From assembly GCA_018812885.1 (NCBI GenBank), contig JAHJCW010000023.1:1-13630 (forward strand): a DNA stretch of 13,630 nt, in the 5' to 3' direction. The notes beneath the pieces are model-generated. The model saw only the letters and a list, made by a program, of their open reading frames with translations, ran no database searches and had not been told where the DNA came from. The DNA comes from a bacterium. Its GTDB lineage: Bacteria > Fidelibacterota > Marinisomatia > Marinisomatales > JAHJCW01. Both the position numbers and the translations under genes were made by a program. This document shows, piece by piece, positions 1-6,039 of the stretch. Within the stretch, counting starts at the first letter, position 1. Each line of letters opens with the position of its first letter.

Positions 1-258
1 CCACTTGATTTCCTTTGGTAATATTGTGGTTCGCGATGAATCAAGGAAATCAATAATTTGTGTTTTTGGAATTGAGTAAATTACATCCTTTGGATACTGA
101 GGTAATAAAATTAAATTGTCATTGTACCATGCAAGCCCGGAGATCTCTTGGGCGGGACTGGAAATATCACCATTTAGTGTAATATAAATTGGTTCTATGC
201 TTTGACTGAAAATTACCAAGGGGAAAAACAATATAAATATGTATGCGGTGTTTTTCAT
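1..258 (-). CDS. Secreted protein of unknown function, N-terminal part (runs off the left edge)
   Basis: An uninterrupted reading frame of 86 codons starts at the ATG at 258-256 and leaves the window at base 1, so only the N-terminus is visible. It begins MKNTAYIFILFFPLVIFSQS, a typical signal peptide with a short basic start, a hydrophobic core and likely cleavage near residues 18-20, so the product is probably exported to the periplasm or beyond. The mature part contains EISGLAWYNDNLILLPQYP at about residues 39-57. An EISGLAW-type strand is often seen at the first blade of beta-propeller proteins (SdiA-regulated or phytase-like esterase families), but too little is visible to assign one. 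The gene is divergent from pcm, with 49 bases between the start codons. The frame is too short and edge-cut for a firm call; the signal peptide and unbroken frame are the main support. Confidence 0.6.
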   Translation of the reverse strand, partial: MKNTAYIFILFFPLVIFSQSIEPIYITLNGDISSPAQEISGLAWYNDNLILLPQYPKDVIYSIPKTQIIDFLDSSRTTILPKEIKW

Positions 259-307
259 GTACTTACATAAATTCCATTGTCAAATTTAAATCAGAACTTC
301 AACAAAA

Positions 308-940
308 ATGAATAACTTTGATCAGCATCGTTTACAAATGGTGGAAGATCAGATCCGTCGCAGAGGAATTTCCGACAAACGCGTTCTTAACGCGATGGCA
401 ACTGTCCCAAGACATCTATTTATTGATGAACCTCAACAGCGATTAGCATACTTTGATGGACCTTTACCAATCGGTCATGGGCAGACAATCAGTCAACCAT
501 ACATTGTAGCTTTTATGACAGAAGAATTACGAATTAAATCACATCATTCTGTATTAGAGATTGGTACCGGCTGCGGATATCAATCTGCCGTTTTAGCAAT
601 GTTGGCAAAAGAGGTTATTTCGTTAGAGTATGTCGCTAAACTAGCTGAAACTGCTAGTAAAAGGTTGAACGAACTTGGATATCATAATATTCAAATCCAC
701 AATGTCAATGGAATGGACGGTTGGCAAGAAAATGCTCCTTATGACAGAATCATTGGTACAGCGGCTCCTACTTCCATGCCCGATAAATTGATAGAACAAT
801 TAGCACCGCAAGGCAGAATGATAATTCCGATTGGTGGCAGTATTTTTGATCAGTCACTTTTCATTATTACTAAAAATAAAAAAAATAAAGTAAAAATCAA
901 GCGTTCCCTTCCAGTAAGATTTGTACCAATGGTTGGTTAA
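308..940 (+). CDS. pcm: Protein-L-isoaspartate O-methyltransferase
   Basis: This enzyme uses S-adenosylmethionine to methylate isoaspartyl residues in damaged proteins, starting their repair to aspartate; it acts in the cytoplasm. The 210-residue length matches the bacterial family. The conserved substrate loop with HGQTISQPYIVAFMTE is at about residues 57-72. The SAM-binding motif I VLEIGTGCGYQSAVLA is at about 82-97, followed by the acidic post-I strand (SLEYV, about 105-109). The C-terminal half has the usual GWQENAPYDRIIGTAA and PQGRMIIPIG strands. The ATG at 308 is the first start after an in-frame TAA at 287-289, so the start is well constrained, although no clear Shine-Dalgarno sequence precedes it. 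The gene appears to be monocistronic: its neighbour on the left is divergent and the next gene is 193 bases away. Confidence 0.96.
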   Translation: MNNFDQHRLQMVEDQIRRRGISDKRVLNAMATVPRHLFIDEPQQRLAYFDGPLPIGHGQTISQPYIVAFMTEELRIKSHHSVLEIGTGCGYQSAVLAMLAKEVISLEYVAKLAETASKRLNELGYHNIQIHNVNGMDGWQENAPYDRIIGTAAPTSMPDKLIEQLAPQGRMIIPIGGSIFDQSLFIITKNKKNKVKIKRSLPVRFVPMVG

Positions 941-950
941 AATATATTTT
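939..950. other. AT-only palindrome at the end of pcm
   Basis: AAAATATATTTT is a perfect 12-base palindrome overlapping the pcm stop codon. Lacking G-C pairs, it would be a weak hairpin, so calling it a terminator is not justified. The rest of the 941-1133 gap holds a candidate promoter and a ribosome binding site for the next gene, and nothing else I can identify. Confidence 0.3.
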
Positions 951-1035
951 ATTTTGATTACAGAATTGACACTTTATTGTTTACATAGTTTACAGCTCGT
1001 AATTGAACTCGCACTTCTCCCTCAATCGATTTTGA

Positions 1036-1064
1036 TTTAAATAGAATAAAGGTTATGGTATAAT
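1036..1064 (+). promoter_or_regulatory. Likely sigma-70-type promoter of the lipoprotein gene
   Basis: A perfect -10 hexamer TATAAT is at 1059-1064, preceded by TG one base upstream (TGGTATAAT, extended -10). TTTAAA at 1036-1041 gives a four-of-six -35 match at 17-base spacing. This would leave a leader of roughly 60 bases before the ATG at 1134. It is a sequence match only. If the organism uses a Bacteroidota-type primary sigma factor, the consensus would differ. Confidence 0.45.
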
Positions 1065-1122
1065 TATTGCTTTATTTAAAATAAACACTTAGTAATATTC
1101 ATACATATTTTTCATTCACTTT

Positions 1123-1127
1123 GGAGA
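1123..1127 (+). promoter_or_regulatory. Ribosome binding site of the lipoprotein gene
   Basis: GGAGA lies 6 bases before the ATG at 1134. It fixes the start and supports the frame as a real gene. It is one of the clearer Shine-Dalgarno sequences in the window. Confidence 0.65.
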
Positions 1128-1133
1128 ATTATC

Positions 1134-1757
1134 ATGAGAAGAATAAAATTGGTAGTTTTATTGTTTTTTGCGCTGATAGCAACAAACTGTACTCAAACAA
1201 AAGTTGTATCATTCACAGATCCTGAAGCAGCTAACAAGTTATTCAATCATATAGCCGTAGTAGCTAATATCGATGATTTGTCAGATAGATTAGTAATTGA
1301 AACTAAAATGGTTGAAACATTGCTCGCTAACGGAGTTAATGCTATATCAAGCTTGTCATTATTTCCACCGACGCGTGAATTTACAGTAGAACAGGAAAAT
1401 GAAATATTTAAAAATAATAATATGGATGCTATTGCTATTATTCAAATAGCAGATGCCGGATTTCATGTTACTTCTGAACCAATAAATGTTCGAACTGAAA
1501 CTCGCAAGGAAGGCAATAAAGAAGTTTCTGGGACGACCGTTAGTGGTGGAGGAACTCAACAGAAAGCATTTGGACAACTAAGAGTGTCGTTGATAGATAT
1601 TGAGTCCAATAAAACAATGTGGGTTGGTGACGCAGATGCTCATGCATTTTTCGACACAGAAAATCCGGATTGGGATATGGCTTATTTATTAAAAGCTTCC
1701 TCAAAAAAGATTGCAAAGGAATTGATTAAAACCGGAATGATTAAAATTAATAAGTAA
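1134..1757 (+). CDS. Lipoprotein of unknown function
   Basis: The 207-residue product starts MRRIKLVVLLFFALIATNC: two arginines, a hydrophobic stretch and a cysteine at residue 19, which fits a lipoprotein signal peptide. Asn at the -1 position of the lipobox (A-T-N-C) is unusual, since Gly, Ala or Ser is normal there. The mature domain alternates strands and helices: FNHIAVVANI (about 37-46), a helix ending LLANGVNAI (about 63-71), then LFPP, then MDAIAIIQI (about 98-106), and a C-terminal strand with KTMWVGDADAHAF followed by the helix SSKKIAKELIK. This layout resembles small CsgG-like or DUF4136-like lipoproteins, which often sit in the outer membrane periplasmic face, but I do not recognise the family with certainty. 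A promoter and a good ribosome binding site precede it, so it is probably transcribed alone. Confidence 0.8.
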   Translation: MRRIKLVVLLFFALIATNCTQTKVVSFTDPEAANKLFNHIAVVANIDDLSDRLVIETKMVETLLANGVNAISSLSLFPPTREFTVEQENEIFKNNNMDAIAIIQIADAGFHVTSEPINVRTETRKEGNKEVSGTTVSGGGTQQKAFGQLRVSLIDIESNKTMWVGDADAHAFFDTENPDWDMAYLLKASSKKIAKELIKTGMIKINK

Positions 1758-1837
1758 TTTTTTTAATTAAATATCAGAAGGGGTTGATTAACGCCATGCA
1801 AAAATATTCCTGCTGATTTCCCTGATAATTACAACTT

Positions 1838-2479
1838 TTAATTGGCCAATGGTTTAGATATAATATCGTTTACTCGTTTAATGGCTTGTATATAGTTAAT
1901 GTTTTCAAATGAATCTAAATTTAATTCTTGTATCGTTTTAATAACTTCTTGTGCCTCTGTAGATTCAACACTGACCGTATATAAATAATTATTTCCAATA
2001 ACAACTTCAGCGAATTCGCATATTGTTAAATTAATAATATAAGCATGTCTCTGCTTTTGTACAGGAACAGCAAGCAAATCTTTATGCCGTTTTACGGTCA
2101 TTATAAACTGCTTTTTATTCAATTCATCATTTCTAAAAATTGATATGTCTGCTCCGAGAGCGGGAAATATTTCATCCATTAATAATTTCTTGGAAATCGG
2201 AAAATCATATTTCATTATTGTATTCCACTGCTCAAGATTATCCCGCACTTGAATTAATTTCTTAATATCTAACAGGTCATTTTTTACTTTAATATTAGTG
2301 TCATCGATAGTCTTTGATATAACATAAATTTCATCAAATGTTCTTACACGTATATCGTCGGGAACCGGCAAGGACAGTTTTGCCATTTTCTTATTATAGT
2401 CAGTAAAATCATACCCAAAAGTTCGAAACTCGAAGCGCGGGGTAGTGGGCTCGTCAATATTGATTATTTTTTTGCTCAT
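1838..2479 (-). CDS. Conserved uncharacterised protein with FRTFG and EIYVIS motifs
   Basis: The 213-residue protein has no signal peptide or membrane segment and is probably cytoplasmic. Visible landmarks are PRFEFRTFGYDF (about 14-25), DEIYVIS (about 49-55), then NIKVKNDLLDIKKL (about 62-75), LEQW (about 82-85), FP and DEIFPALG (about 93-109), VPVQKQRHAYIINLTICEFAEVVIG (about 138-162), TVSVEST (about 168-174) and ENINYIQAIKRV (about 193-204). From memory this pattern belongs to a widespread family of hypothetical proteins. The run of alternating strands with charged residues recalls CYTH/triphosphate-tunnel folds, but the diagnostic ExExK is not present, so I assign no function. The start is supported by AGGA at 2488-2485, 5 bases upstream. 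The gene converges on the lipoprotein gene (80-base gap) and lies 75 bases behind the HAD gene. Confidence 0.75.
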   Translation of the reverse strand: MSKKIINIDEPTTPRFEFRTFGYDFTDYNKKMAKLSLPVPDDIRVRTFDEIYVISKTIDDTNIKVKNDLLDIKKLIQVRDNLEQWNTIMKYDFPISKKLLMDEIFPALGADISIFRNDELNKKQFIMTVKRHKDLLAVPVQKQRHAYIINLTICEFAEVVIGNNYLYTVSVESTEAQEVIKTIQELNLDSFENINYIQAIKRVNDIISKPLAN

Positions 2480-2484
2480 TTCAA

Positions 2485-2488
2485 TCCT
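2485..2488 (-). promoter_or_regulatory. Ribosome binding site of the uncharacterised 213-residue protein
   Basis: On the minus strand AGGA lies 5 bases before the ATG at 2479-2477. This agrees with the chosen start, and no other nearby ATG has a better signal. Confidence 0.5.
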
Positions 2489-2510
2489 ATTACTAGAAAT
2501 TCAAAAGCAA

Positions 2511-2516
2511 ATTATA
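2511..2516 (-). promoter_or_regulatory. Candidate -10 element
   Basis: A perfect TATAAT on the minus strand lies about 31 bases upstream of the start at 2479. No good -35 hexamer is found at 16-18 bases spacing, so this is only a weak suggestion that the 213-residue protein has its own promoter in the 75-base gap behind the HAD gene. In an AT-rich region such a hexamer can occur by chance. Confidence 0.3.
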
Positions 2517-2554
2517 CAGAAATCATAGCTTATTAGAGCTTTTAATATTTTTAA

Positions 2555-3154
2555 TTATAATTGAACGAAATTCCCTAGTTGTTCGTGTAAATCACCGATT
2601 GATTTAAAGTGTATCGCATTTATGTTTAATGATCTAGCCATCTCGACATTTTCGATTAGATCATCAATAAACAAAGATTTTTCCGCAATAGTTCCGGCAA
2701 TTTCCAAAGCTTTTAAATATATATCTTCTTCCGGTTTTCGAGATCCTACTTCAAAGGAATAAATTCCACCCGTTATCTTATCAAATAACTTAAATCGTTC
2801 TTCTTCTAAAATATGATACGGGTTTGTATTTGACAACAACCAAACCGGATATTTTTTTGTAAGACTATTCATAGTTTTTACTACTTCGGTTTCTTCTCCG
2901 ACTAACAAACTCCAGGTATTCCAAAATTGTTCTTCAGTTAAATTATTTGATACCGGCAAACTATTTTTTACTTCATTATAGAATTCTGAATTGGTTATTT
3001 CACCTCGTTCATATTTATGATGAGCATCCATAGGAAAGGCTTTTACAATTTCTTTTTCAGTTAAATTTGTAAGTGTACTTAGTTGCTTTATTGTCCTTTC
3101 AGGATGAACGTCTAATAAAACACCGCCTATATCAAAAAATATTGTATTGATCAT
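2555..3154 (-). CDS. HAD-superfamily hydrolase, YihX-like
   Basis: A 199-residue cytoplasmic phosphatase-like protein. HAD motif I is FFDIGGVLLD, with the nucleophile at Asp8. The usual second Asp of DxD is replaced by Gly (DIG), as in the YihX-type subgroup, so general acid chemistry may differ from typical phosphatases. Motif II is WLLSNT with Ser108, motif III is SRKPEEDIY with Lys140, and motif IV is LFIDD at 161-165, the standard Mg2+ site. Residues about 15-95 form the helical C1-type cap. Family members hydrolyse sugar phosphates or other small phosphoesters; the substrate cannot be read here. The gene follows the peptidase gene by 46 bases in the same direction, and no strong ribosome binding site is seen. 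Confidence 0.88.
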   Translation of the reverse strand: MINTIFFDIGGVLLDVHPERTIKQLSTLTNLTEKEIVKAFPMDAHHKYERGEITNSEFYNEVKNSLPVSNNLTEEQFWNTWSLLVGEETEVVKTMNSLTKKYPVWLLSNTNPYHILEEERFKLFDKITGGIYSFEVGSRKPEEDIYLKALEIAGTIAEKSLFIDDLIENVEMARSLNINAIHFKSIGDLHEQLGNFVQL

Positions 3155-3200
3155 GGTAGCTATAATCTAAATTGTTTTGGTAGGAGAATAATTAAAACGC

Positions 3201-4283
3201 CTAATTGAGTATCATCAACTCTTTTGAGGTCTTATTCAGTACCTCATTTCCATCATTTTTCACTAAAATATCATCTTCAATTCGCACGCCACCCCAACCG
3301 GTCAAGTACACGCCAGGTTCAATAGTAACTACATTATTCTCTTTTAATATTTCTTCGCTCTGTTGACTTAAACGAGGATAAGCATGGATTTCGAGTCCGA
3401 TACCATGTCCGGCGGAATGAATGTATTTGTCGCCGTATCCCGCATTTGCGATGATATTACGTGTAGCGTCATCAACTGTTTTACAGGCCACCCCGACTTG
3501 AGCAGCATCAATCCCTGCTTGCTGTGATTGTTTAACAATTTCATACATTTCATGATGTTTTTCAGTAGCTTCACCGATTACAACCGTTCTAGTCATATCA
3601 GCGTGGTACCCAGCATATTTGGCGGCTGCGTCAACCACTACAAAATCACCTTGTTTGAGTTTGCGTTCACCAGGTTGAGCATGTGGCAATGCACTATTAG
3701 GACCAGAAGCTACTATGGATGCGAAGGCTTCGCCCTCTCCATACTTTCGATAGCGCATAGCTAATTCTAAAGCTATTTCTTTTTCCGAAATTCCGATTTT
3801 AAAAAACTGTAACACTTCATCAAATACTTTATCGGTTATTTTAACTGCAATTCGAAGCGCTTCTAATTCGCTTTCATCTTTTACTGCAGCTAAATTTTCT
3901 AATATCATTTTAGTGCTTTCCCACTTAACATCGGGGAATAGTTCAGTAAGTTGACTATATGAATTGTATGATAAAAATTCACTTTCAAATGCCAGCTTTA
4001 ATCCATTGGGTATAAGATTATTCTTTTGGGCAATTTCAATATGGGTACCATAGTCAATAAATCGTTTAAATCCCTTAACTTCATTTTTAGATTGCTCCAT
4101 ATAACGACCATCTGTAATAAAATAATTATCATTCGGTGTTAATATACAAGAGCCGGCTGATCCGGTAAATCCACAGATGTATCGAACATTCGATAATCTA
4201 CTGATTAGTATTCCATCAAGTCCTTGTTCTGCTAAAACAGCTTTCAGCTTATTTTGACGATTCTCGAAAATTTCTACAGACAT
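3201..4283 (-). CDS. Xaa-Pro peptidase, M24 family (aminopeptidase P/prolidase type)
   Basis: This is a 360-residue dinuclear-metal peptidase that removes N-terminal residues before proline or splits Xaa-Pro dipeptides, used in cytoplasmic peptide recycling. The N-terminal creatinase-like domain spans about residues 5-130 (ILISRLSNVRYICGFTGSAG). The pita-bread catalytic domain follows. The five metal ligands are all visible: Asp218 and Asp229 (VVVDAAAKYAGYHADMTRT), His293 (HSAGHGIGLEIH), Glu322 (IEPGVYL) and Glu336 (GGVRIEDD). His201 in LPHAQPG is the usual substrate-binding histidine. The length is typical for the short PepQ/YpdF/PapA-like group, shorter than E. coli PepP. It starts 11 bases after the TPR gene's stop, so the two are likely cotranscribed. 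Aminopeptidase and dipeptidase activity cannot be told apart by eye. Confidence 0.93.
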   Translation of the reverse strand: MSVEIFENRQNKLKAVLAEQGLDGILISRLSNVRYICGFTGSAGSCILTPNDNYFITDGRYMEQSKNEVKGFKRFIDYGTHIEIAQKNNLIPNGLKLAFESEFLSYNSYSQLTELFPDVKWESTKMILENLAAVKDESELEALRIAVKITDKVFDEVLQFFKIGISEKEIALELAMRYRKYGEGEAFASIVASGPNSALPHAQPGERKLKQGDFVVVDAAAKYAGYHADMTRTVVIGEATEKHHEMYEIVKQSQQAGIDAAQVGVACKTVDDATRNIIANAGYGDKYIHSAGHGIGLEIHAYPRLSQQSEEILKENNVVTIEPGVYLTGWGGVRIEDDILVKNDGNEVLNKTSKELMILN

Positions 4284-4294
4284 GCTTTATAAAA

Positions 4295-5098
4295 TTATTG
4301 CGTTTCGCTTTCTTTAATTAATTTTTGGAGATTTTGCCGCTCTTGATTTATTAATGCCGTATCTGCTCCTTTTTCTTCCAACATTGACAATACAACAATT
4401 GCCTGTTGATACAATTTTTGTTTCTTTAATACATTAACCATTGTGAAGGTTGCCATCCGTGGACTAATATCTAACGATTGCAATTCTTCTTCACTTATTT
4501 TTTGCGGTTTAATTGATGGTGGCTTAGGACCAAGAATTTTTTCTTCATCTTGAGTTGTTTTCTGTGAAGCGTCAATAGGAGTATTTTTTATTTCAGGGGC
4601 CGTTTCAATCTTTTGCTTAAGCTTTTCTACTTCACTATTTCGAGCAGTAGGTTTTTTAATCTCAGCAATTTCCTTTCCCTCGTCTGGTTCATCTTTTTGC
4701 GATAAGGGTTGTATTAAAAATGCTTTTGCATCCGAATGAGTCGGATTAATTTTTGCAATTTTATGCCACAGTTTAGTGATAGAATCAGGGGCTCTTTTTA
4801 ATTTTAACTGTATCTTTGCTAAGTTTAATGCAGCTCTATAATGCAATGGTTCAATTGCCAATACATTATTCAATAACTTCTCAGCAGTAATGAAATCACC
4901 AGCTAGTAAATTAATTTCTGCTAGAACAAATGAACCATCAACATTATTGGGGTGGTATTCCAAACCGATTTCACATACTTTTCTTGCTCTACTCAGGTCC
5001 CCTTCTGTTTTGTAAATATCGGCGAGTATTGGAAATAATATAGTGTCAAAATGGTCCGCAAAATATTTCTCAAGTTCCGCTTTATTTTTTAGATTCAT
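4295..5098 (-). CDS. TPR-repeat protein
   Basis: The 267-residue protein has about three tetratricopeptide repeats in residues 18-120: ILADIYKTEGDLSRARKVCE, then FVLAEINLLAGDFITAEKLL, then AALNLAKIQLKLKRAPDSIT. Each ends near a conserved Pro (YHPNN, IEPLHY, INPTHSD). Residues about 130-200 are a charged, proline-containing, probably disordered linker. A further helical pair (ATFTMVNVLKKQKLYQQAIVVLSMLEEKG, about 216-244) forms a separate C-terminal piece. No signal peptide or transmembrane segment is seen, so it is probably a cytoplasmic scaffold; its partner is unknown. The start codon overlaps the stop of the B12-binding gene by one base (TAATG), implying coupled translation, so the two products may work together or at least be made in fixed proportion. 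Confidence 0.82.
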   Translation of the reverse strand: MNLKNKAELEKYFADHFDTILFPILADIYKTEGDLSRARKVCEIGLEYHPNNVDGSFVLAEINLLAGDFITAEKLLNNVLAIEPLHYRAALNLAKIQLKLKRAPDSITKLWHKIAKINPTHSDAKAFLIQPLSQKDEPDEGKEIAEIKKPTARNSEVEKLKQKIETAPEIKNTPIDASQKTTQDEEKILGPKPPSIKPQKISEEELQSLDISPRMATFTMVNVLKKQKLYQQAIVVLSMLEEKGADTALINQERQNLQKLIKESETQ

Positions 5099-5508
5099 TA
5101 TTTTCTGTTCTTCTCAACCCAATTTGTAATATAGTCGATTGTGGTTTGGACAGTTGTTCCAGGGCCAAACAACATTCCTACACCTTGTGACTGTAGATCT
5201 TTCATATCTTTTTCTGGAATAATACCGCCACCGGTGAGTAAAACATCTTCCAATCCCTTTTCTTTCATTAATTTTAATACGCGTGGAAAAATTGTATTAT
5301 GAGCACCGGAAAGAATAGACAAAGCAATAACATCGGCATCTTCTTGCAATGCGGCAGATACAATCATTTCCGGGGTTTGGCGTAATCCTAAATAGATAAC
5401 TTCCATTCCGGCATCGCGATATGCGGCAGCTAAAACCTTGATCCCCCTATCATGTCCATCTAAGCCCGGTTTAGCCATCACTATTCTAATTTTTTGTTTC
5501 ATGCTCAT
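5098..5508 (-). CDS. Stand-alone B12-binding domain protein (methylmalonyl-CoA mutase small-subunit type)
   Basis: The 136-residue protein consists only of a cobalamin-binding Rossmann-like domain. The signature DGHDRG is at 17-22, with His19 as the lower axial cobalt ligand. The partner motifs are SILSGAH (64-70) and the TGGGI loop (about 92-96). The opening KPGLDGHDRGIKVLAAAYRDAGMEVIYLG is characteristic of the C-terminal/small subunit of methylmalonyl-CoA mutase and relatives (isobutyryl-, ethylmalonyl-CoA mutases). Such small subunits need a separate large catalytic subunit, which is not in this window. Two in-frame starts exist: Met1 at 5508 and Met3 at 5502; neither has a strong ribosome binding site. 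The gene lies 75 bases after dtd and is coupled to the TPR gene by TAATG. Sensor or carrier roles for the isolated domain are also possible. Confidence 0.9.
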   Translation of the reverse strand: MSMKQKIRIVMAKPGLDGHDRGIKVLAAAYRDAGMEVIYLGLRQTPEMIVSAALQEDADVIALSILSGAHNTIFPRVLKLMKEKGLEDVLLTGGGIIPEKDMKDLQSQGVGMLFGPGTTVQTTIDYITNWVEKNRK

Positions 5509-5583
5509 ACTTGTTGTTTATTTATCCTTAAAATTACAATTAGATAAATGAAAAATCATATATTCAATATTTATACTATTATT

Positions 5584-6039
5584 TTACTTTTGCTTATTTA
5601 ATTTACTATCTAACACAAATGTAACGGGACCGTCATTGACCAACGAAACCTCCATCATCGTACCAAAGTGACCGGTTTCAGTTTTTATATTGTCAACTTT
5701 CATATATTCGACAAACAATTTATATAATTTCTCTCCGCGCTCTGGCGATGCAGCATTAATGAAACTTGGTCTCCGACCTTTTCGCCAGTCTCCACAAAGA
5801 GTAAATTGGCTTACAACCAATACTTCGCCTTTTATATCTTTTATTGAAAGATTCATCTTGTCATTTTCGTCACTAAAAATTCGAAAATGTGCTATTTTAT
5901 CTTTTAAAAATTGACAATCTGTTTCATCATCATCTAACATTACACCTAACAATATTACAAGTCCCTTACTAATCTCAGAGATTTGTTTATTATCAATAGT
6001 AATAGCTGCTTTAGATACACGTTGGATTACAGCAATCAT
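5584..6039 (-). CDS. dtd: D-aminoacyl-tRNA deacylase
   Basis: Dtd hydrolyses D-aminoacyl-tRNA and mischarged glycyl-tRNA(Ala), keeping wrong residues out of translation. At 151 residues it has the normal family length. The two active-site motifs of the dimer interface are intact: SQFTLCGDWRKGRRPSF (about 77-93; the Thr/Gln nucleophile-binding segment) and VSLVNDGPVTFVLDS (about 131-145) with the Gly-cis-Pro pair at 137-138. It begins MIAVIQRVSKA, a typical start. Its ATG overlaps the dnaE stop by 4 bases (ATGA at 6039-6036), so it is the last coupled gene of the prfA-dnaE operon. A 75-base gap separates it from the next gene. Confidence 0.96.
   Translation of the reverse strand: MIAVIQRVSKAAITIDNKQISEISKGLVILLGVMLDDDETDCQFLKDKIAHFRIFSDENDKMNLSIKDIKGEVLVVSQFTLCGDWRKGRRPSFINAASPERGEKLYKLFVEYMKVDNIKTETGHFGTMMEVSLVNDGPVTFVLDSKLNKQK

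Noticed and set aside
278..283. A perfect TTGACA on the minus strand upstream of the secreted protein
   Set aside because: The matching -10 position would fall on or after the start codon at 258, so it cannot serve as a normal -35 for that gene.
966..994. TTGACA at 966-971 with TTTACA 17 bases later on the plus strand
   Set aside because: The -10 matches only three of six, and the extended -10 promoter at 1059-1064 is a better candidate for the lipoprotein gene.
1758..1837. Possible shared terminator in the convergent gap (ATCAG at about 1774 and CCCTGAT near 1820)
   Set aside because: The arms pair only over about five bases with a large loop and mismatches; there is no solid stem, although the T-run at 1758-1764 after the lipoprotein stop is noted.
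3368..3764. Open frames on both strands inside the M24 peptidase gene
   Set aside because: They lie over the conserved catalytic domain and carry no recognisable motif.
5509..5583. A small ATGA-TTTT-TCAT hairpin and a TATAAA in the gap between dtd and the B12-binding gene
   Set aside because: The stem is only four base pairs and the hexamer has no partner at -35, so neither a terminator nor a promoter can be supported.
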